NCBI GenBank assembly: GCA_049966915.1
Contig: JBMFTS010000003.1
Span: 1 to 28,705 of the forward strand
Source: JAGDXZ01 sp049966915
GTDB taxonomy: Archaea; Micrarchaeota; Micrarchaeia; Micrarchaeales; CABMGC01
DNA length: 28,705 nucleotides
Reading direction: 5' to 3'
Shown: positions 15,901-23,184 of the stretch, piece after piece
Layout: every line of letters begins with the position of its first letter
Numbering within the stretch: the stretch's first letter is position 1
Position numbers and translations under genes: made by a program
Notes under the pieces: generated by a model
Database searches by the model: none
What the model saw: only the letters and a program-made list of their open reading frames with translations
Told to the model about the DNA's origin: nothing

Positions 15901-16055
15901 TCGCCGCTCACAAAGGGCGGGCCGTCAAGAAAATAGAATGGCTTTTTGCCTTTGTTTTTTGCTCTTATTTTTGCCATTATGCCGTTTGCGCGCCAATACG
16001 CCAATACCTCCTCTTCGTTTTTGAGCATGTCTACCAAAGGCTCACCAAAAAGCAT
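12915..16055 (-). CDS. ileS: Isoleucyl-tRNA synthetase
   Basis: Class I synthetase charging tRNA-Ile. The length of 1046 aa and domain order are typical: catalytic core, CP1 editing domain (TTPWTIPAN 231-239 and GTGLVHIAPGHGLDDY 326-341), the WFDSS/RGWFA segment, anticodon-binding helices and a C-terminal domain. Cys pairs C182/C185 and C404/C407 suggest zinc sites. The HIGH box reads HPGQ (54-57). The KMSKS loop reads ELHKH (601-605) before LGN, keeping only the second lysine. Start ATG 16055 is nearly leaderless relative to the TATA at 16074-16082. An ATG at 16028 preceded by GGTGAG is an alternative. Identity is secure; the motif changes are treated as findings. Confidence 0.97.
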   Translation of the reverse strand: MLFGEPLVDMLKNEEEVLAYWRANGIMAKIRAKNKGKKPFYFLDGPPFVSGELHPGQMWVKSMKDVMLRYKRLRGYDVYDRAGYDVHGLPIELRAESSLGIKSKKEIETRIGVENFVKSCKEYVEAYIGKMDSDYERFGISLDFSDPYLPYKNSYIETEWGMFKKMYEKGLIYKQKKVVPYCTRCGTVLSQGSMEVVYQDDQDPSIFVAFKALKSKKISIDSSTYLLVWTTTPWTIPANMAVAVNPEARYVVARFGGRKYVLLGSRLDAVASALGESATIEAEFYGSELVGTTYEGILKDKVPFQSNFAKYHKIVAAKDVVSEEEGTGLVHIAPGHGLDDYLIGIKNKIPVFSPVDKDGIYTEEAGAYKGLKVPEEANAKVIEDLKSEGALVSEGVLTHSYPHCWRCNTKLIYIATDQWFANVQKVKKKIIKENRKVSWHPQEAQKWQEELIESSPDWVISRQRYWGVPIPIWESETGSRLAIGSIEELKEHAVDKAKVDNISDLHRPYIDEIVLKGPNGEELHRVKDVLDVWFDSSIAFRASLSEEQFNKLFPVDFILEAVEQLRGWFAYQLKSSVMIYGKRPFKNVVMHGMMLGEDGRELHKHLGNYLPINEIVKQVTADSFRLWCVSHNPRLDLVFRLKDMKEANKVVLLLYNIANLYKEYAEAAHYEPEKVKTPSMQNAEHIDKWIVSRLNSVIKCATERLDDYDIDGAANCIRQFIVEDFSRDYLKLAKKRIAEGSRAQAKAKINIINYVLSNTLLIASPFAPFATEKIYLDVYGAQPSIFLNEWPKYKAKYIDKQLEQSFSVAMQAIAALLNARERSNIKLRQPLEKAVIETDSKEAYDSLLRLSEVIGDYANIKSIEIKEVSGIGERVVPVFSKIGPEFRENANAVASALKAVEPEALIKEIEAHGSYMLHTEKGTFEIKQEHFAIAKEQESANTVRFNHGAVRIDTTISAELKEEAMLREIERRIQLARKSAQMRKADKVVVNYEADEAVSKLIALNAQKIKEAVNAKSIKQGIEPGAEPFKFDLESGSIKLQIKKAE

Positions 16056-16073
16056 ATTTTTTATGCTTGCTAT

Positions 16074-16082
16074 GCTTATAAG
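16074..16082. promoter_or_regulatory. Symmetric TATA box shared by ileS and the CDP-alcohol phosphotransferase gene
   Basis: The palindrome CTTATAAG (16075-16082), preceded by G, is the only good TATA element in the 50-bp divergent gap. It is centred about 24 bp from the ileS ATG (16055) on one side and about 27 bp from GTG 16106 on the other. One symmetric TBP site could therefore drive two nearly leaderless transcripts. Confidence 0.6.
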
Positions 16083-16105
16083 TTTTTTGTGTATTTGGTG
16101 AGCGT

Positions 16106-16711
16106 GTGAGAAGCGCAGACGCGGTTACAGTTTTCAGGGTACTTCTGGTATTTTTAATAGCCTACCTTGTTTATCTGCGGTTCTATGCTGCTGCAGTGGT
16201 GGCGCTCATTCTTGTCGCATTCCTGCTTGACGAAATCGACGGCTATCTTGCCTTGGGCCACAGGACAAACTTGCTCGAGTACATAGCCACCGAAGCCAGG
16301 GGCAGGCATGTCTATTCCGACGAGGACGTTTCAAAATTGCCGAAGTACGGCTCAGCGCTTGACATAGCAGGCGACCGCATAACAGAGTACACCTTCTGGA
16401 TCCTGTTCACTTACTTGCATGTCGTGCCGCTTTTCATACTCTTCATAGTGATAATAAGGAACTCGGTTTCCGATGCATTTACTGCGACAGCGAAGAAAAC
16501 TTTTCACAACATGCGTACGTCTTTCGGCAAGATAGCTTATTCACACCTTGCGCGCGGCGCAATAGGCGTTTCGAAAGCGGTTGTGTTTTCATATCTTGCA
16601 CTTGTATATATCCTGAATTGGCCGGTGTGGATAGGCTACGTCTTGACCGCTTATCTAATAACCTTCTTCCTGCTCAGGGGCGCCGCGGAAATATACGAAG
16701 CAACGCGCTGA
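16106..16711 (+). CDS. CDP-alcohol phosphotransferase-like membrane protein with interrupted signature
   Basis: A 201-aa integral membrane protein with about five hydrophobic helices (near 8-24, 27-43, 94-117, 150-168 and 172-190). The family makes phospholipids by moving a phospho-alcohol from a CDP-linked donor. The first half of its motif is visible as D42-x2-D45-G46-x2-A49, but the Arg of AR is leucine. The second half, G82-x3-D86-x3-D90, is intact. The two halves are separated by about 24 residues more than the canonical spacing, and the insert is charged (EARGRHVYSDEDVSK). All four catalytic aspartates remain. Start GTG 16106 is preceded by GGTGA. Donor and acceptor are unknown; archaetidyl-lipid synthesis is plausible. 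Confidence 0.8.
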   Translation: MRSADAVTVFRVLLVFLIAYLVYLRFYAAAVVALILVAFLLDEIDGYLALGHRTNLLEYIATEARGRHVYSDEDVSKLPKYGSALDIAGDRITEYTFWILFTYLHVVPLFILFIVIIRNSVSDAFTATAKKTFHNMRTSFGKIAYSHLARGAIGVSKAVVFSYLALVYILNWPVWIGYVLTAYLITFFLLRGAAEIYEATR

Positions 16712-16756
16712 GCCTGCCGCATCCTGCTCGGTTTTGCCGTGCCGTTTGGCTTTTGC

Positions 16757-16766
16757 AAAAATATTA
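16757..16766 (+). promoter_or_regulatory. TATA box of the secretion ATPase gene
   Basis: AAAAATATTA is centred about 36 bp upstream of ATG 16798. A TTGATTGA SD-like segment lies directly before the ATG. Confidence 0.45.
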
Positions 16767-16797
16767 TTAATTAATGCTTCCATTTATCATTGATTGA

Positions 16798-18108
16798 ATG
16801 GACGATGAATCCTTCAGGAACTTTGAGTCAGCAGTATTTGAAGCCCTAGAAGGCAAACTGTCGCTTTTTACTACCGATTCAGAAAAAGAGGAGCAGATAA
16901 GAAACGTTGCAAAGACTATAAAGCCTTCAGCAAGCGAGGACGATGTAAAAAAACTCGTTGACGATTCGAAGAGTTTCAAGCCCATAGACAAATATCTCTA
17001 TTCCGAAGATGTTGAAGATATAATGATAAACAACACTTCCAACATTTTCGTGTACGCATCTGGCGCAGGCTCTCAGAGAACTAACGAGAAAATAGACAAC
17101 GCCGAAGACTTGGAGCTACTTGTCAAGAAGATGAAGATGTATGCTACTACTGCCGTAGCCAACAAGCAGATTTTCGACGTGCACCTGCCGAACGGCTCGC
17201 GCGCCAACATAGTAAGGTCGCCTCTGGGCGCCGACATAACTATAAGAAACTTCAAGACTAAGGCGTTGAGCATAATCGACCTCATAAACAGCGGTGAACT
17301 GAGCTACAACATGGCAGGCAGGCTCTGGCTTTATGTGGAAGGCATGAAAGTAAGGCCTGCAAACCTGCTTATAGGCGGCATGCCAGCCAGCGGCAAGACA
17401 ACGCTGCTCAACGCAATGTTCAGCTTCTTCAGGCCCGAGATGCGCGTCGTGGTAATAGAAGAAACTTACGAGTTGAACACAGAAACGCAGGAAAATACGG
17501 TAAGGCTTGAAACAAGCCCGGATTTGCCCATGGAAGAGCTCGTAAAGAACGCGCTCAGGATGAGGCCTGACATGATAATAATAGGAGAAGTGAGGGGGGA
17601 AGAGGCAAAGGACATGATGACAGCAATGAACGTGGGCAAGATAGCAATGGGCACCATACACGCAAGCACGGCCCGCGACGTAATTACAAGGCTCGAGCAC
17701 ACGCCGATGAATGTAGAGAAGGACATAATCCCGCTTATCGACGCCATAATAATGGTGTCGCAGGTCAACGAGTCCGGCAAGTTCACAAGGAAGATAACGC
17801 AGGTTTCAGAAATATCAGGAATAGAAACGCAAGTGCTGCTGAGCGACCTGTATACTTACGATTACAAGACGCACAAAAGCTCCGACATACTGCCAAGCGT
17901 GACATACCGCGACACGCTGTCGAAGCTTACAGGCTACACGCCCACGGAAATAGTGATAGAGGAGCAGAGGCGCGGCAAGGTGCTGCAGCGCCTGAACGAG
18001 CTCGGCGTGCGCGACCTGAAAGGCATAAACGAATTCGTAAAGGAGTATTACGACAACCCCAAGCAGGCTCTTGCAAAAATAGACATGCTGAGCCTGGGCA
18101 CGCTTTAG
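16798..18108 (+). CDS. Type II/IV secretion or archaellum/pilus ATPase (VirB11/FlaI/TadA family)
   Basis: A hexameric ATPase family that powers assembly of archaella, type IV-like pili or secretion systems at the inner face of the membrane. The 436-aa protein has an N-terminal domain (about 1-150) and a RecA-like core. Motifs are Walker A GGMPASGKTT (193-202), the Asp/Glu box VVVIEET (217-223), Walker B region MIIIGEVRGEE (259-269) and the His box GTIHAST (285-291). All catalytic features are intact. No FlaJ/TadC-like membrane platform, prepilin or prepilin peptidase lies beside it; neighbours are a phosphotransferase-like protein and convergent top6A. It could serve pilus or archaellum components encoded elsewhere. 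Confidence 0.93.
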   Translation: MDDESFRNFESAVFEALEGKLSLFTTDSEKEEQIRNVAKTIKPSASEDDVKKLVDDSKSFKPIDKYLYSEDVEDIMINNTSNIFVYASGAGSQRTNEKIDNAEDLELLVKKMKMYATTAVANKQIFDVHLPNGSRANIVRSPLGADITIRNFKTKALSIIDLINSGELSYNMAGRLWLYVEGMKVRPANLLIGGMPASGKTTLLNAMFSFFRPEMRVVVIEETYELNTETQENTVRLETSPDLPMEELVKNALRMRPDMIIIGEVRGEEAKDMMTAMNVGKIAMGTIHASTARDVITRLEHTPMNVEKDIIPLIDAIIMVSQVNESGKFTRKITQVSEISGIETQVLLSDLYTYDYKTHKSSDILPSVTYRDTLSKLTGYTPTEIVIEEQRRGKVLQRLNELGVRDLKGINEFVKEYYDNPKQALAKIDMLSLGTL

Positions 18109-18135
18109 TGCTAGCGCTTGGCACCTGCGCTCTGC

Positions 18136-19281
18136 TTATGGCAGAAACTCCTTGTTATTTACCTTTTCCCTTATGTAGTCGTCCACGAAAGTGAGCCTTG
18201 GCCCCTGCAGCGCATCCTGCTCGAGCTTTTTCTTGGACTTGATCATAGCTTCAAGCTCAGCGACCCATTCTTTTTCGTTTCTTATCCAAGCATATTGCAG
18301 CATCTCCTGCGCCCTCTTTATGTCAGTCTCGCCGGCGCTTATTGTCAGCTTTTTGAGGAATTCGTATTTGTCAAGGTCCGACATTGTTACGCCTATGAAC
18401 TTGGCTTCTGGCGTTGCCACGTCGTGGCCTATGTAGGCAAGGTTTATGCTGCCTGTCTTTATGGTCCAGTATATGTACCAGCCCCACGCGTCGCCGTCTG
18501 TAAACACGTATACAGGCAGGCCCATGTCCGCAAGCTTCCTTATCAACCTTCTAGTACCTCTTGCGGCCTGGCCTTGAGGCGTTATAAGTATCGCGTTTTC
18601 TTTTTTCCAGAAGCCGTCCTCGTTGAGCCTTTGCCATAGCGCATCTTTTTCCACTACTAGCACGTACTTTGCCTTGACGTCCAGGAACTGCATGTCGCTG
18701 TCTACGTCGCTGGGTATTGCCCAGCCGCTCCTGCCCTGCTTGCTGCAGTCTATTTCCTGCTCCTCCTTGCCGAATGTGTCTATTATCTTCATGTTGCCCG
18801 CGAGCACGCCTTTCCTGTTGGCGTTTAGGTTCAGCTCCTCTCTTTTCACGTCAAGCGCTGCTTCTATGTCTTCTATTAGCGGGTTTGATTCCGCCTGCTC
18901 GCTGAATATGCTTTCGTCAACGTCCTCGCCTAGCGAGAACTTGAGCTGGTAGTAAAGTCCTCTTATCGTGGTATGAAGATTTTCCTGCAGGAACTTGTGG
19001 CACTTTGCAGCAACAGCTATCGTTTGCATGAATCTCTTCGCTTGCGCCACGTTTATGAACGTTCTTTCTTCCTTCGAATTGCCAAGCGACAAATAACCCT
19101 TTTTCTTGTCGAACACTATGTTGCTTTTCACCCTGCTCAGGGTTACAAACCTCGGATTCTTGCCCGATTTTATGTCGTATATTATGTTGTTGCCGAGCTG
19201 TTCGAGTTTGCTTTTTGCTTCCTGCTCGTTCGTTTCCTTGCCTGCTTTTTCCTCTTTTTCACTTGCTTGCTTGCCTGGCAT
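18136..19281 (-). CDS. top6A: DNA topoisomerase VI subunit A (Spo11 homologue)
   Basis: The DNA-cleaving subunit of type IIB topoisomerase, which relaxes and decatenates DNA with subunit B. The 381-aa length is normal. Residues 1-28 are a charged, probably disordered extension. The winged-helix cleavage domain carries the catalytic tyrosine in TTIRGLYYQLK (Y111 by comparison with Spo11). The Toprim domain supplies E211 (VLVVEKD) and D262/D264 (FTDGDAWGWYIY). It lies 13 bp after lonB and is probably co-transcribed. Its ATG is preceded immediately by GGTGAC. Subunit B is not in the window, although the two are often adjacent in archaea. Confidence 0.97.
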   Translation of the reverse strand: MPGKQASEKEEKAGKETNEQEAKSKLEQLGNNIIYDIKSGKNPRFVTLSRVKSNIVFDKKKGYLSLGNSKEERTFINVAQAKRFMQTIAVAAKCHKFLQENLHTTIRGLYYQLKFSLGEDVDESIFSEQAESNPLIEDIEAALDVKREELNLNANRKGVLAGNMKIIDTFGKEEQEIDCSKQGRSGWAIPSDVDSDMQFLDVKAKYVLVVEKDALWQRLNEDGFWKKENAILITPQGQAARGTRRLIRKLADMGLPVYVFTDGDAWGWYIYWTIKTGSINLAYIGHDVATPEAKFIGVTMSDLDKYEFLKKLTISAGETDIKRAQEMLQYAWIRNEKEWVAELEAMIKSKKKLEQDALQGPRLTFVDDYIREKVNNKEFLP

Positions 19282-19294
19282 GTCACCACGCTTT

Positions 19295-21304
19295 CTATTT
19301 CTGCGCCGCTTGCTGCTGCTGCTGCTCCTGTGGAGTGAGTATGAGCGGCGGCTTCTCGCGGTAGTCGGTTGTCAAGTAGTGCCTTAGCTCCTTTATTATC
19401 GCGTCCCTCCTGCTGCTTTTCTTGAGCGCGTACTCGAGAACGTCGGCGATGTTTTTGGCGTAGACTACTTTTATCTTGTGCAGCTCTTTCTTGTCTATGT
19501 ATATGTCGTCCTTGTTGCTTGCAGGTATTATCACGTAGCGCATGTTTGCTTCTATTGCAGCCTTTATTTTAGAGGTTATGCCGCCAACAGGCAGCACGTT
19601 GCCCCTTACGTCTAGCGAGCCGGTCATAGCAACGTCCTGGTTTACCGGTATGCCTTCCATTGCCGATATCACTGCCACCGCTACCGACACGCTTGCGCTG
19701 TCGCCCTCCACGCCCCTTGCGGCCTGGAGTATGAACTGCACGTGTATGTCGTAGCTTGCAAAGTCTCTCTGCATGTGCCTCTTTATTACTGCGCTAATGT
19801 TCTGCACCGCTTCTTTCGCCTGCTTGCCAAGTTCGCCGGTTGCAATGAGCTTGCCTTCCGACCTCGAGCTTGCGGGCGTTACCTCGGCAACTATGGGCAT
19901 CACAATTCCAGAAGAGGTTATGGTGCTGCCGCTGCCAAGCACAGCAAGGCCGTTGACCTTGCCTATCGAATGCCCTGTCGCCTGGAAGATTTTGTAATCC
20001 TTTATCTGCTCAAGAACCTGGTCAGCATACTGCGCCTCAATAGGCTTTGCCAAGCCGAGCGCTTCCAGCACGTCCTCCCTTGTCACCACCTTTTTGTTTT
20101 TCTCTACTGCTATATCCCCTGCCGCCCTGACAACGCCGCCCAGATCTCTGAGAACGAGCGAAAGGCTGCCCTTTCTGCCGCTTCTTCTTCTTGCTTCGTC
20201 TATGATTTCCATGCATGCGTTGTAATCGAAATGCGGTATGTGCGTGTCCTTGCTGACTTCCTGCGCGATGAACCTTACCAGCTTCTCTCTGTTTTGCTCG
20301 TTATCTGGCATTGTGGAATTTACATACACCTCATAGCCGTATCCTCTGATTCTTGACCTGATTGCAGGATGCATGTGCTCTATGTCTTGCATGTTGCCAG
20401 CTGCAACAAGCAGAAAGTCGCATGGCACAGGCTCAGTCCTCACTATCGCTCCGGAGCTCATTTCGCTCTGGCCCGATATTGGATATTTCTTTTCCTGCAT
20501 TGCCGTGAGCAGCTCCTGCTGCGCCCTGGGGTCCAGGCTCGCAATCTCGTCTATGAAAAGAACGCCCTTGTTGGCTCTGTGCACCGCCCCGCTTTCAACC
20601 CTCAGGTGTGGAGGCGTTCCGAGGCCGCCGCTCTGCAGCGGGTCGTGCTTTACATCGCCGAAAAGCGCGCCTGCCTTCGCCCCAGTGGCATCGCAAAACG
20701 GCGCGTGCGAAAGCCCTGTGTTGTCAACAATAAGCTTGGGCTCGTCGGATTCGAACAGCCCAGGCAGCATGCCAGCGCCGCGGAATCCGCTTATGAATGC
20801 CACTGCAGAACCGAACACGAGCACGCCCAGTATTATTGCTGCAAGCACAACGAGCTCGTATCCTTTGAATATGCCCGTGAGCGAAACTGCAAAAAGCACT
20901 ATCACTATTGCGGCTATTATCGGCACGACGCTGTTCTTGCGCTGGCCAGCGCTCAGCTTGCCGTTCATGCGCTCCTTCTGCACTATTTGCCTTCCTTGGC
21001 CGTCGGGCAGTGGCTTGTTCGGGTCTATGCCGTTTGGGTATGTCTTGACGGTCTTGACCAGCGGCATGTTCTCGTTGTTGGGATTTTTGTATACGAGCAC
21101 GTCTTCCAGGTCAGTAGCAGGCAGCAGCTCTGCCATGGCCTGCGCAAGCATGGTCTTGCCTGTGCCTGGCTCGCCTATTAGCAGCACATGCCTGTGCTGC
21201 TTTGCCGCCTTCTTTATTATCGAAACGGCCTTGTCCTGCCCGATGACCTGGTCTATGAGTTTGTTTGTTATTTTTATCTCGCTTGTATCTTTGAATTTTC
21301 GCAT
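19295..21304 (-). CDS. lonB: Archaeal membrane-bound Lon protease (LonB type)
   Basis: ATP-dependent protease anchored in the cytoplasmic membrane, degrading abnormal or membrane-associated proteins. Of 669 aa, Walker A GEPGTGKT is at 44-51. Two membrane helices (about 126-147 and 150-172) are inserted between Walker A and Walker B, the LonB hallmark. Walker B is VLFIDE (248-253). The protease domain has the Ser-Lys dyad S536 (EGDSASVS) and K579 (GGITSKIKAA). The C-terminus ends in a glutamine run coded by a CAG/GCA triplet repeat. ATG 21304 is chosen; a TTG at 21313 adds three residues. It heads a two-gene unit with top6A and has its own TATA box. Confidence 0.97.
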   Translation of the reverse strand: MRKFKDTSEIKITNKLIDQVIGQDKAVSIIKKAAKQHRHVLLIGEPGTGKTMLAQAMAELLPATDLEDVLVYKNPNNENMPLVKTVKTYPNGIDPNKPLPDGQGRQIVQKERMNGKLSAGQRKNSVVPIIAAIVIVLFAVSLTGIFKGYELVVLAAIILGVLVFGSAVAFISGFRGAGMLPGLFESDEPKLIVDNTGLSHAPFCDATGAKAGALFGDVKHDPLQSGGLGTPPHLRVESGAVHRANKGVLFIDEIASLDPRAQQELLTAMQEKKYPISGQSEMSSGAIVRTEPVPCDFLLVAAGNMQDIEHMHPAIRSRIRGYGYEVYVNSTMPDNEQNREKLVRFIAQEVSKDTHIPHFDYNACMEIIDEARRRSGRKGSLSLVLRDLGGVVRAAGDIAVEKNKKVVTREDVLEALGLAKPIEAQYADQVLEQIKDYKIFQATGHSIGKVNGLAVLGSGSTITSSGIVMPIVAEVTPASSRSEGKLIATGELGKQAKEAVQNISAVIKRHMQRDFASYDIHVQFILQAARGVEGDSASVSVAVAVISAMEGIPVNQDVAMTGSLDVRGNVLPVGGITSKIKAAIEANMRYVIIPASNKDDIYIDKKELHKIKVVYAKNIADVLEYALKKSSRRDAIIKELRHYLTTDYREKPPLILTPQEQQQQQAAQK

Positions 21305-21330
21305 CGAAATCAATACCTTATCGCATTAAA

Positions 21331-21340
21331 CATATATTAT
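21331..21340 (-). promoter_or_regulatory. TATA box proximal to lonB
   Basis: ATAATATATG on the minus strand is centred about 31 bp before ATG 21304. It predicts a start site near 21309, a leader of only a few bases, and transcription of lonB-top6A. Confidence 0.55.
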
Positions 21341-21483
21341 TCTTTCTAAGTAGCAGAAGAATCGAGGGCGTTTAGAGGGTGGGGAATAACGGTAGAATAC
21401 GCTCTAAACGCTCCGCTATAACTATTATAAAAAGCTTTATAAAAGCATAGGAATTGACGCCTTGCCCGCGGCGCGCCGGCTGG
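21341..21483. other. Non-coding gap with inverted repeat and AT-rich TATA-like cluster
   Basis: No convincing gene lies here. A perfect 10-bp inverted repeat, GCGTTTAGAG (21368-21377) and CTCTAAACGC (21402-21411), has a 24-nt spacer and extends to 12 bp with a G-U and a G-C pair. Next comes an AT-rich block with TTATAAAAAGC (21425-21435) and CTTTATAAAAGC (21435-21446). Then comes a GC-rich patch with GGCGCGCC just after the nucleotidyltransferase stop. On the minus strand the TATA at 21436-21444 would start transcription at about 21413, exactly at the hairpin. It may be a small structured RNA, a long lonB leader or an operator. Confidence 0.45.
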
Positions 21484-22173
21484 CTAGTGTATGTTGGTTA
21501 TGCGTATTTTTTTGAGGTCTTTCGATGCGTTTTCTATGTCGTTCCTCGTGTCGAGCGACCGCCAGTACACAGATTCGTATTTCGTGCCCTTCAGCAGGCC
21601 TTTCCAGCTCAGCTCTGCAAAAACCGTTTTTTCCAAGTCGCCTTTTGTCGGCAGGTAGTCGAATATGTCTGTGCTAGCGAGATATACGCCGGCGTTTATC
21701 CAGTATTCTTTTATCACCGGCTTTTCCTTGAAGCCTATAATTATGCCGCTTTTCTGCTCCACTATGCCATAACTGGAGCGCAGTGGCACAAGGGCGATCG
21801 TCGCCACGTTGTTGACTATGTGCATCTTACCTATGCTCAAATTAGTTATTACGTCGCCATTCATAAGCACGAAGTTGCCGCTGCCTAGGAGCCTCTCTGC
21901 GTGCTTGAGCGCCCCGCCTGTGCCGAGCGGCGCCTTTTCCACGCTGCCATATACTGAAACGCCCTCCTTTTTCCCTATTTCCTTTGCTTTTCTCATTATC
22001 GTTTCGTGCATGGGCCCTGCGAGCAAAACTATGTCGCTTATGCCGTTTGCCTTGAGCCATTCCATCTGCCACTCTATGAGCGGTTTGCCCGCTATGGGAA
22101 GCAGCGACTTCGGGAGCGCATTGAATGGCGCGCCAGGCTTCGTATTTCCGCCTACGAGCAGTGCGGCTCTCAT
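21484..22173 (-). CDS. NDP-sugar nucleotidyltransferase-like protein
   Basis: A 229-aa nucleotidyltransferase of the GT-A-like sugar-1-phosphate NTP transferase family (RmlA/GlmU/GMP class), which makes NDP-sugars for glycan assembly. Recognisable parts are LVGGN (6-10), the PKSLLPIAGKPLIEW segment (21-35, with the conserved lysine K22), APLGTGGALKHA (81-92), metal-binding D107 in NGD, FKEKP (148-152), NAGVY (160-164) and SLDTRNDIENA (206-216). The canonical GTRLRPLT after the first GG is replaced by NTKPGAPFNAL, losing the arginines. No C-terminal left-handed helix is present. It lies 68 bp downstream of carbamate kinase on the same strand. The sugar is unknown; supply for glycosylated surface protein is conceivable. 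Confidence 0.85.
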   Translation of the reverse strand: MRAALLVGGNTKPGAPFNALPKSLLPIAGKPLIEWQMEWLKANGISDIVLLAGPMHETIMRKAKEIGKKEGVSVYGSVEKAPLGTGGALKHAERLLGSGNFVLMNGDVITNLSIGKMHIVNNVATIALVPLRSSYGIVEQKSGIIIGFKEKPVIKEYWINAGVYLASTDIFDYLPTKGDLEKTVFAELSWKGLLKGTKYESVYWRSLDTRNDIENASKDLKKIRITNIH

Positions 22174-22241
22174 GCTAACATTTTAATTGCACATTCAATG
22201 TTAAAAAAACTTGCTGAATTGCCGATTTGCAGGCGTGCTGT

Positions 22242-23141
22242 TTACCGCACAACTGTTGTGCCGCTCTTGCCGCTTATCAGGTCGTAAAACCTGCCTATGC
22301 TGCCTATCTGTGCCAGTTTGCCCCCGTTTTCGACAAAATTCGCAGCGGCTTCGGCCTTGGGCCTTATGGTTCCGGCTTCGAGCGCGTCCAGCATGCGCTT
22401 CAGCTCCGTGGCCTTTATGCTTTTTATCGCCGACTTGCTGTCGCCATAATTCCTGTAAACGTACTCTGCATTAGTGAGCAGCAATAGCCTGCTGGCGCCC
22501 ACGCCGTTTGCTATGAGCTGCGTCGTGTAATCCTTGTCCACTACCGCGTTTACGCCTTCGTAGCCTGTTTTTGTCTTGGCCATGGGCACGCCACCGCCTC
22601 CGCCGCATATGACATTGAAGCGCGACAATGTGTGCTTTATGACTTCGAGTTCGAGCACTGTTTCAGGTCTTGGCGACGGCACCACCCTACGGAACGCGCC
22701 GCGCTCCTCGACGTAGCTGAATTTTTCTTTGCCGAGCTCTCGCTCGAGCTCCCGCCTCGTGTAAAAAGGCCCTATCTGCTTTGTGGGCTTTTTGAAGGCG
22801 CTGCCGCTTGTGTCGACTTCAACATGCGTTAAGATGGTGCAGAACTGCCTACTCGGCTTTCTGCTGTTGAAAGCGGTCTCGAGCACAGAGCCTATTGATG
22901 CCTGCGTTTCGGCGCTAAGAATATACAGCGGCAGCGGTTCTACACTGCAAGCAAGATTTTTCAGCAGTTCGTCGCCCACTTGCGTGCCATTCCCGTGCGT
23001 TACTACAATTCTGTGCCGTTTTGAAAGTTTTGCAATGGACTTTGCTATGCTGCTTATTTCGTGCGTCTCGCTTGCGAAGCTTTGGCTTCTTTTTGGATTC
23101 ATGAGCGCGTTGCCGCCCAGTCCTATGACCCAGGTGTCCAA
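22242..23141 (-). CDS. arcC: Carbamate kinase
   Basis: Amino-acid-kinase-fold enzyme that interconverts carbamoyl phosphate plus ADP with carbamate plus ATP. The 299-aa protein has GGNAL (9-13), THGNGTQVG (48-56; canonical HGNGPQVG with P replaced by T), RRVVPSPRP (151-159), GGGGVP (181-186), VVDKD (200-204) and the late PKAEAAANFVENGG (261-274). Start is TTG 23141, which gives the family-typical N-terminus and is preceded by AGTGATCGC as SD. No ornithine carbamoyltransferase or arginine deiminase is nearby, so its metabolic direction is open. It is divergent from tyrS and shares a symmetric TATA element. Confidence 0.93.
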   Translation of the reverse strand: MDTWVIGLGGNALMNPKRSQSFASETHEISSIAKSIAKLSKRHRIVVTHGNGTQVGDELLKNLACSVEPLPLYILSAETQASIGSVLETAFNSRKPSRQFCTILTHVEVDTSGSAFKKPTKQIGPFYTRRELERELGKEKFSYVEERGAFRRVVPSPRPETVLELEVIKHTLSRFNVICGGGGGVPMAKTKTGYEGVNAVVDKDYTTQLIANGVGASRLLLLTNAEYVYRNYGDSKSAIKSIKATELKRMLDALEAGTIRPKAEAAANFVENGGKLAQIGSIGRFYDLISGKSGTTVVR

Positions 23142-23184
23142 GCGATCACTCGTGCCTGCTGCTCGATGTGATTCCGCATGAAAC

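Noticed and set aside
19309..19326. CAG/GCA triplet run near the lonB 3' end as a microsatellite
   Set aside because: It simply encodes a short Gln tract at a disordered C-terminus; too short to call a separate repeat feature.
20369..21329. Two long plus-strand open frames (270 and 318 aa) opposite lonB
   Set aside because: They lie fully antisense to a well-conserved LonB with all motifs; their translations are low-complexity and Cys/Ser/His-rich without family features, as expected of shadow frames.
21361..21483. Replication origin, tRNA-like gene or C/D-box RNA in the gap upstream of lonB
   Set aside because: No Orc1/Cdc6 gene or clear ORB elements are nearby, no cloverleaf forms, and C/D or K-turn boxes are not seen; only the inverted repeat is supported.
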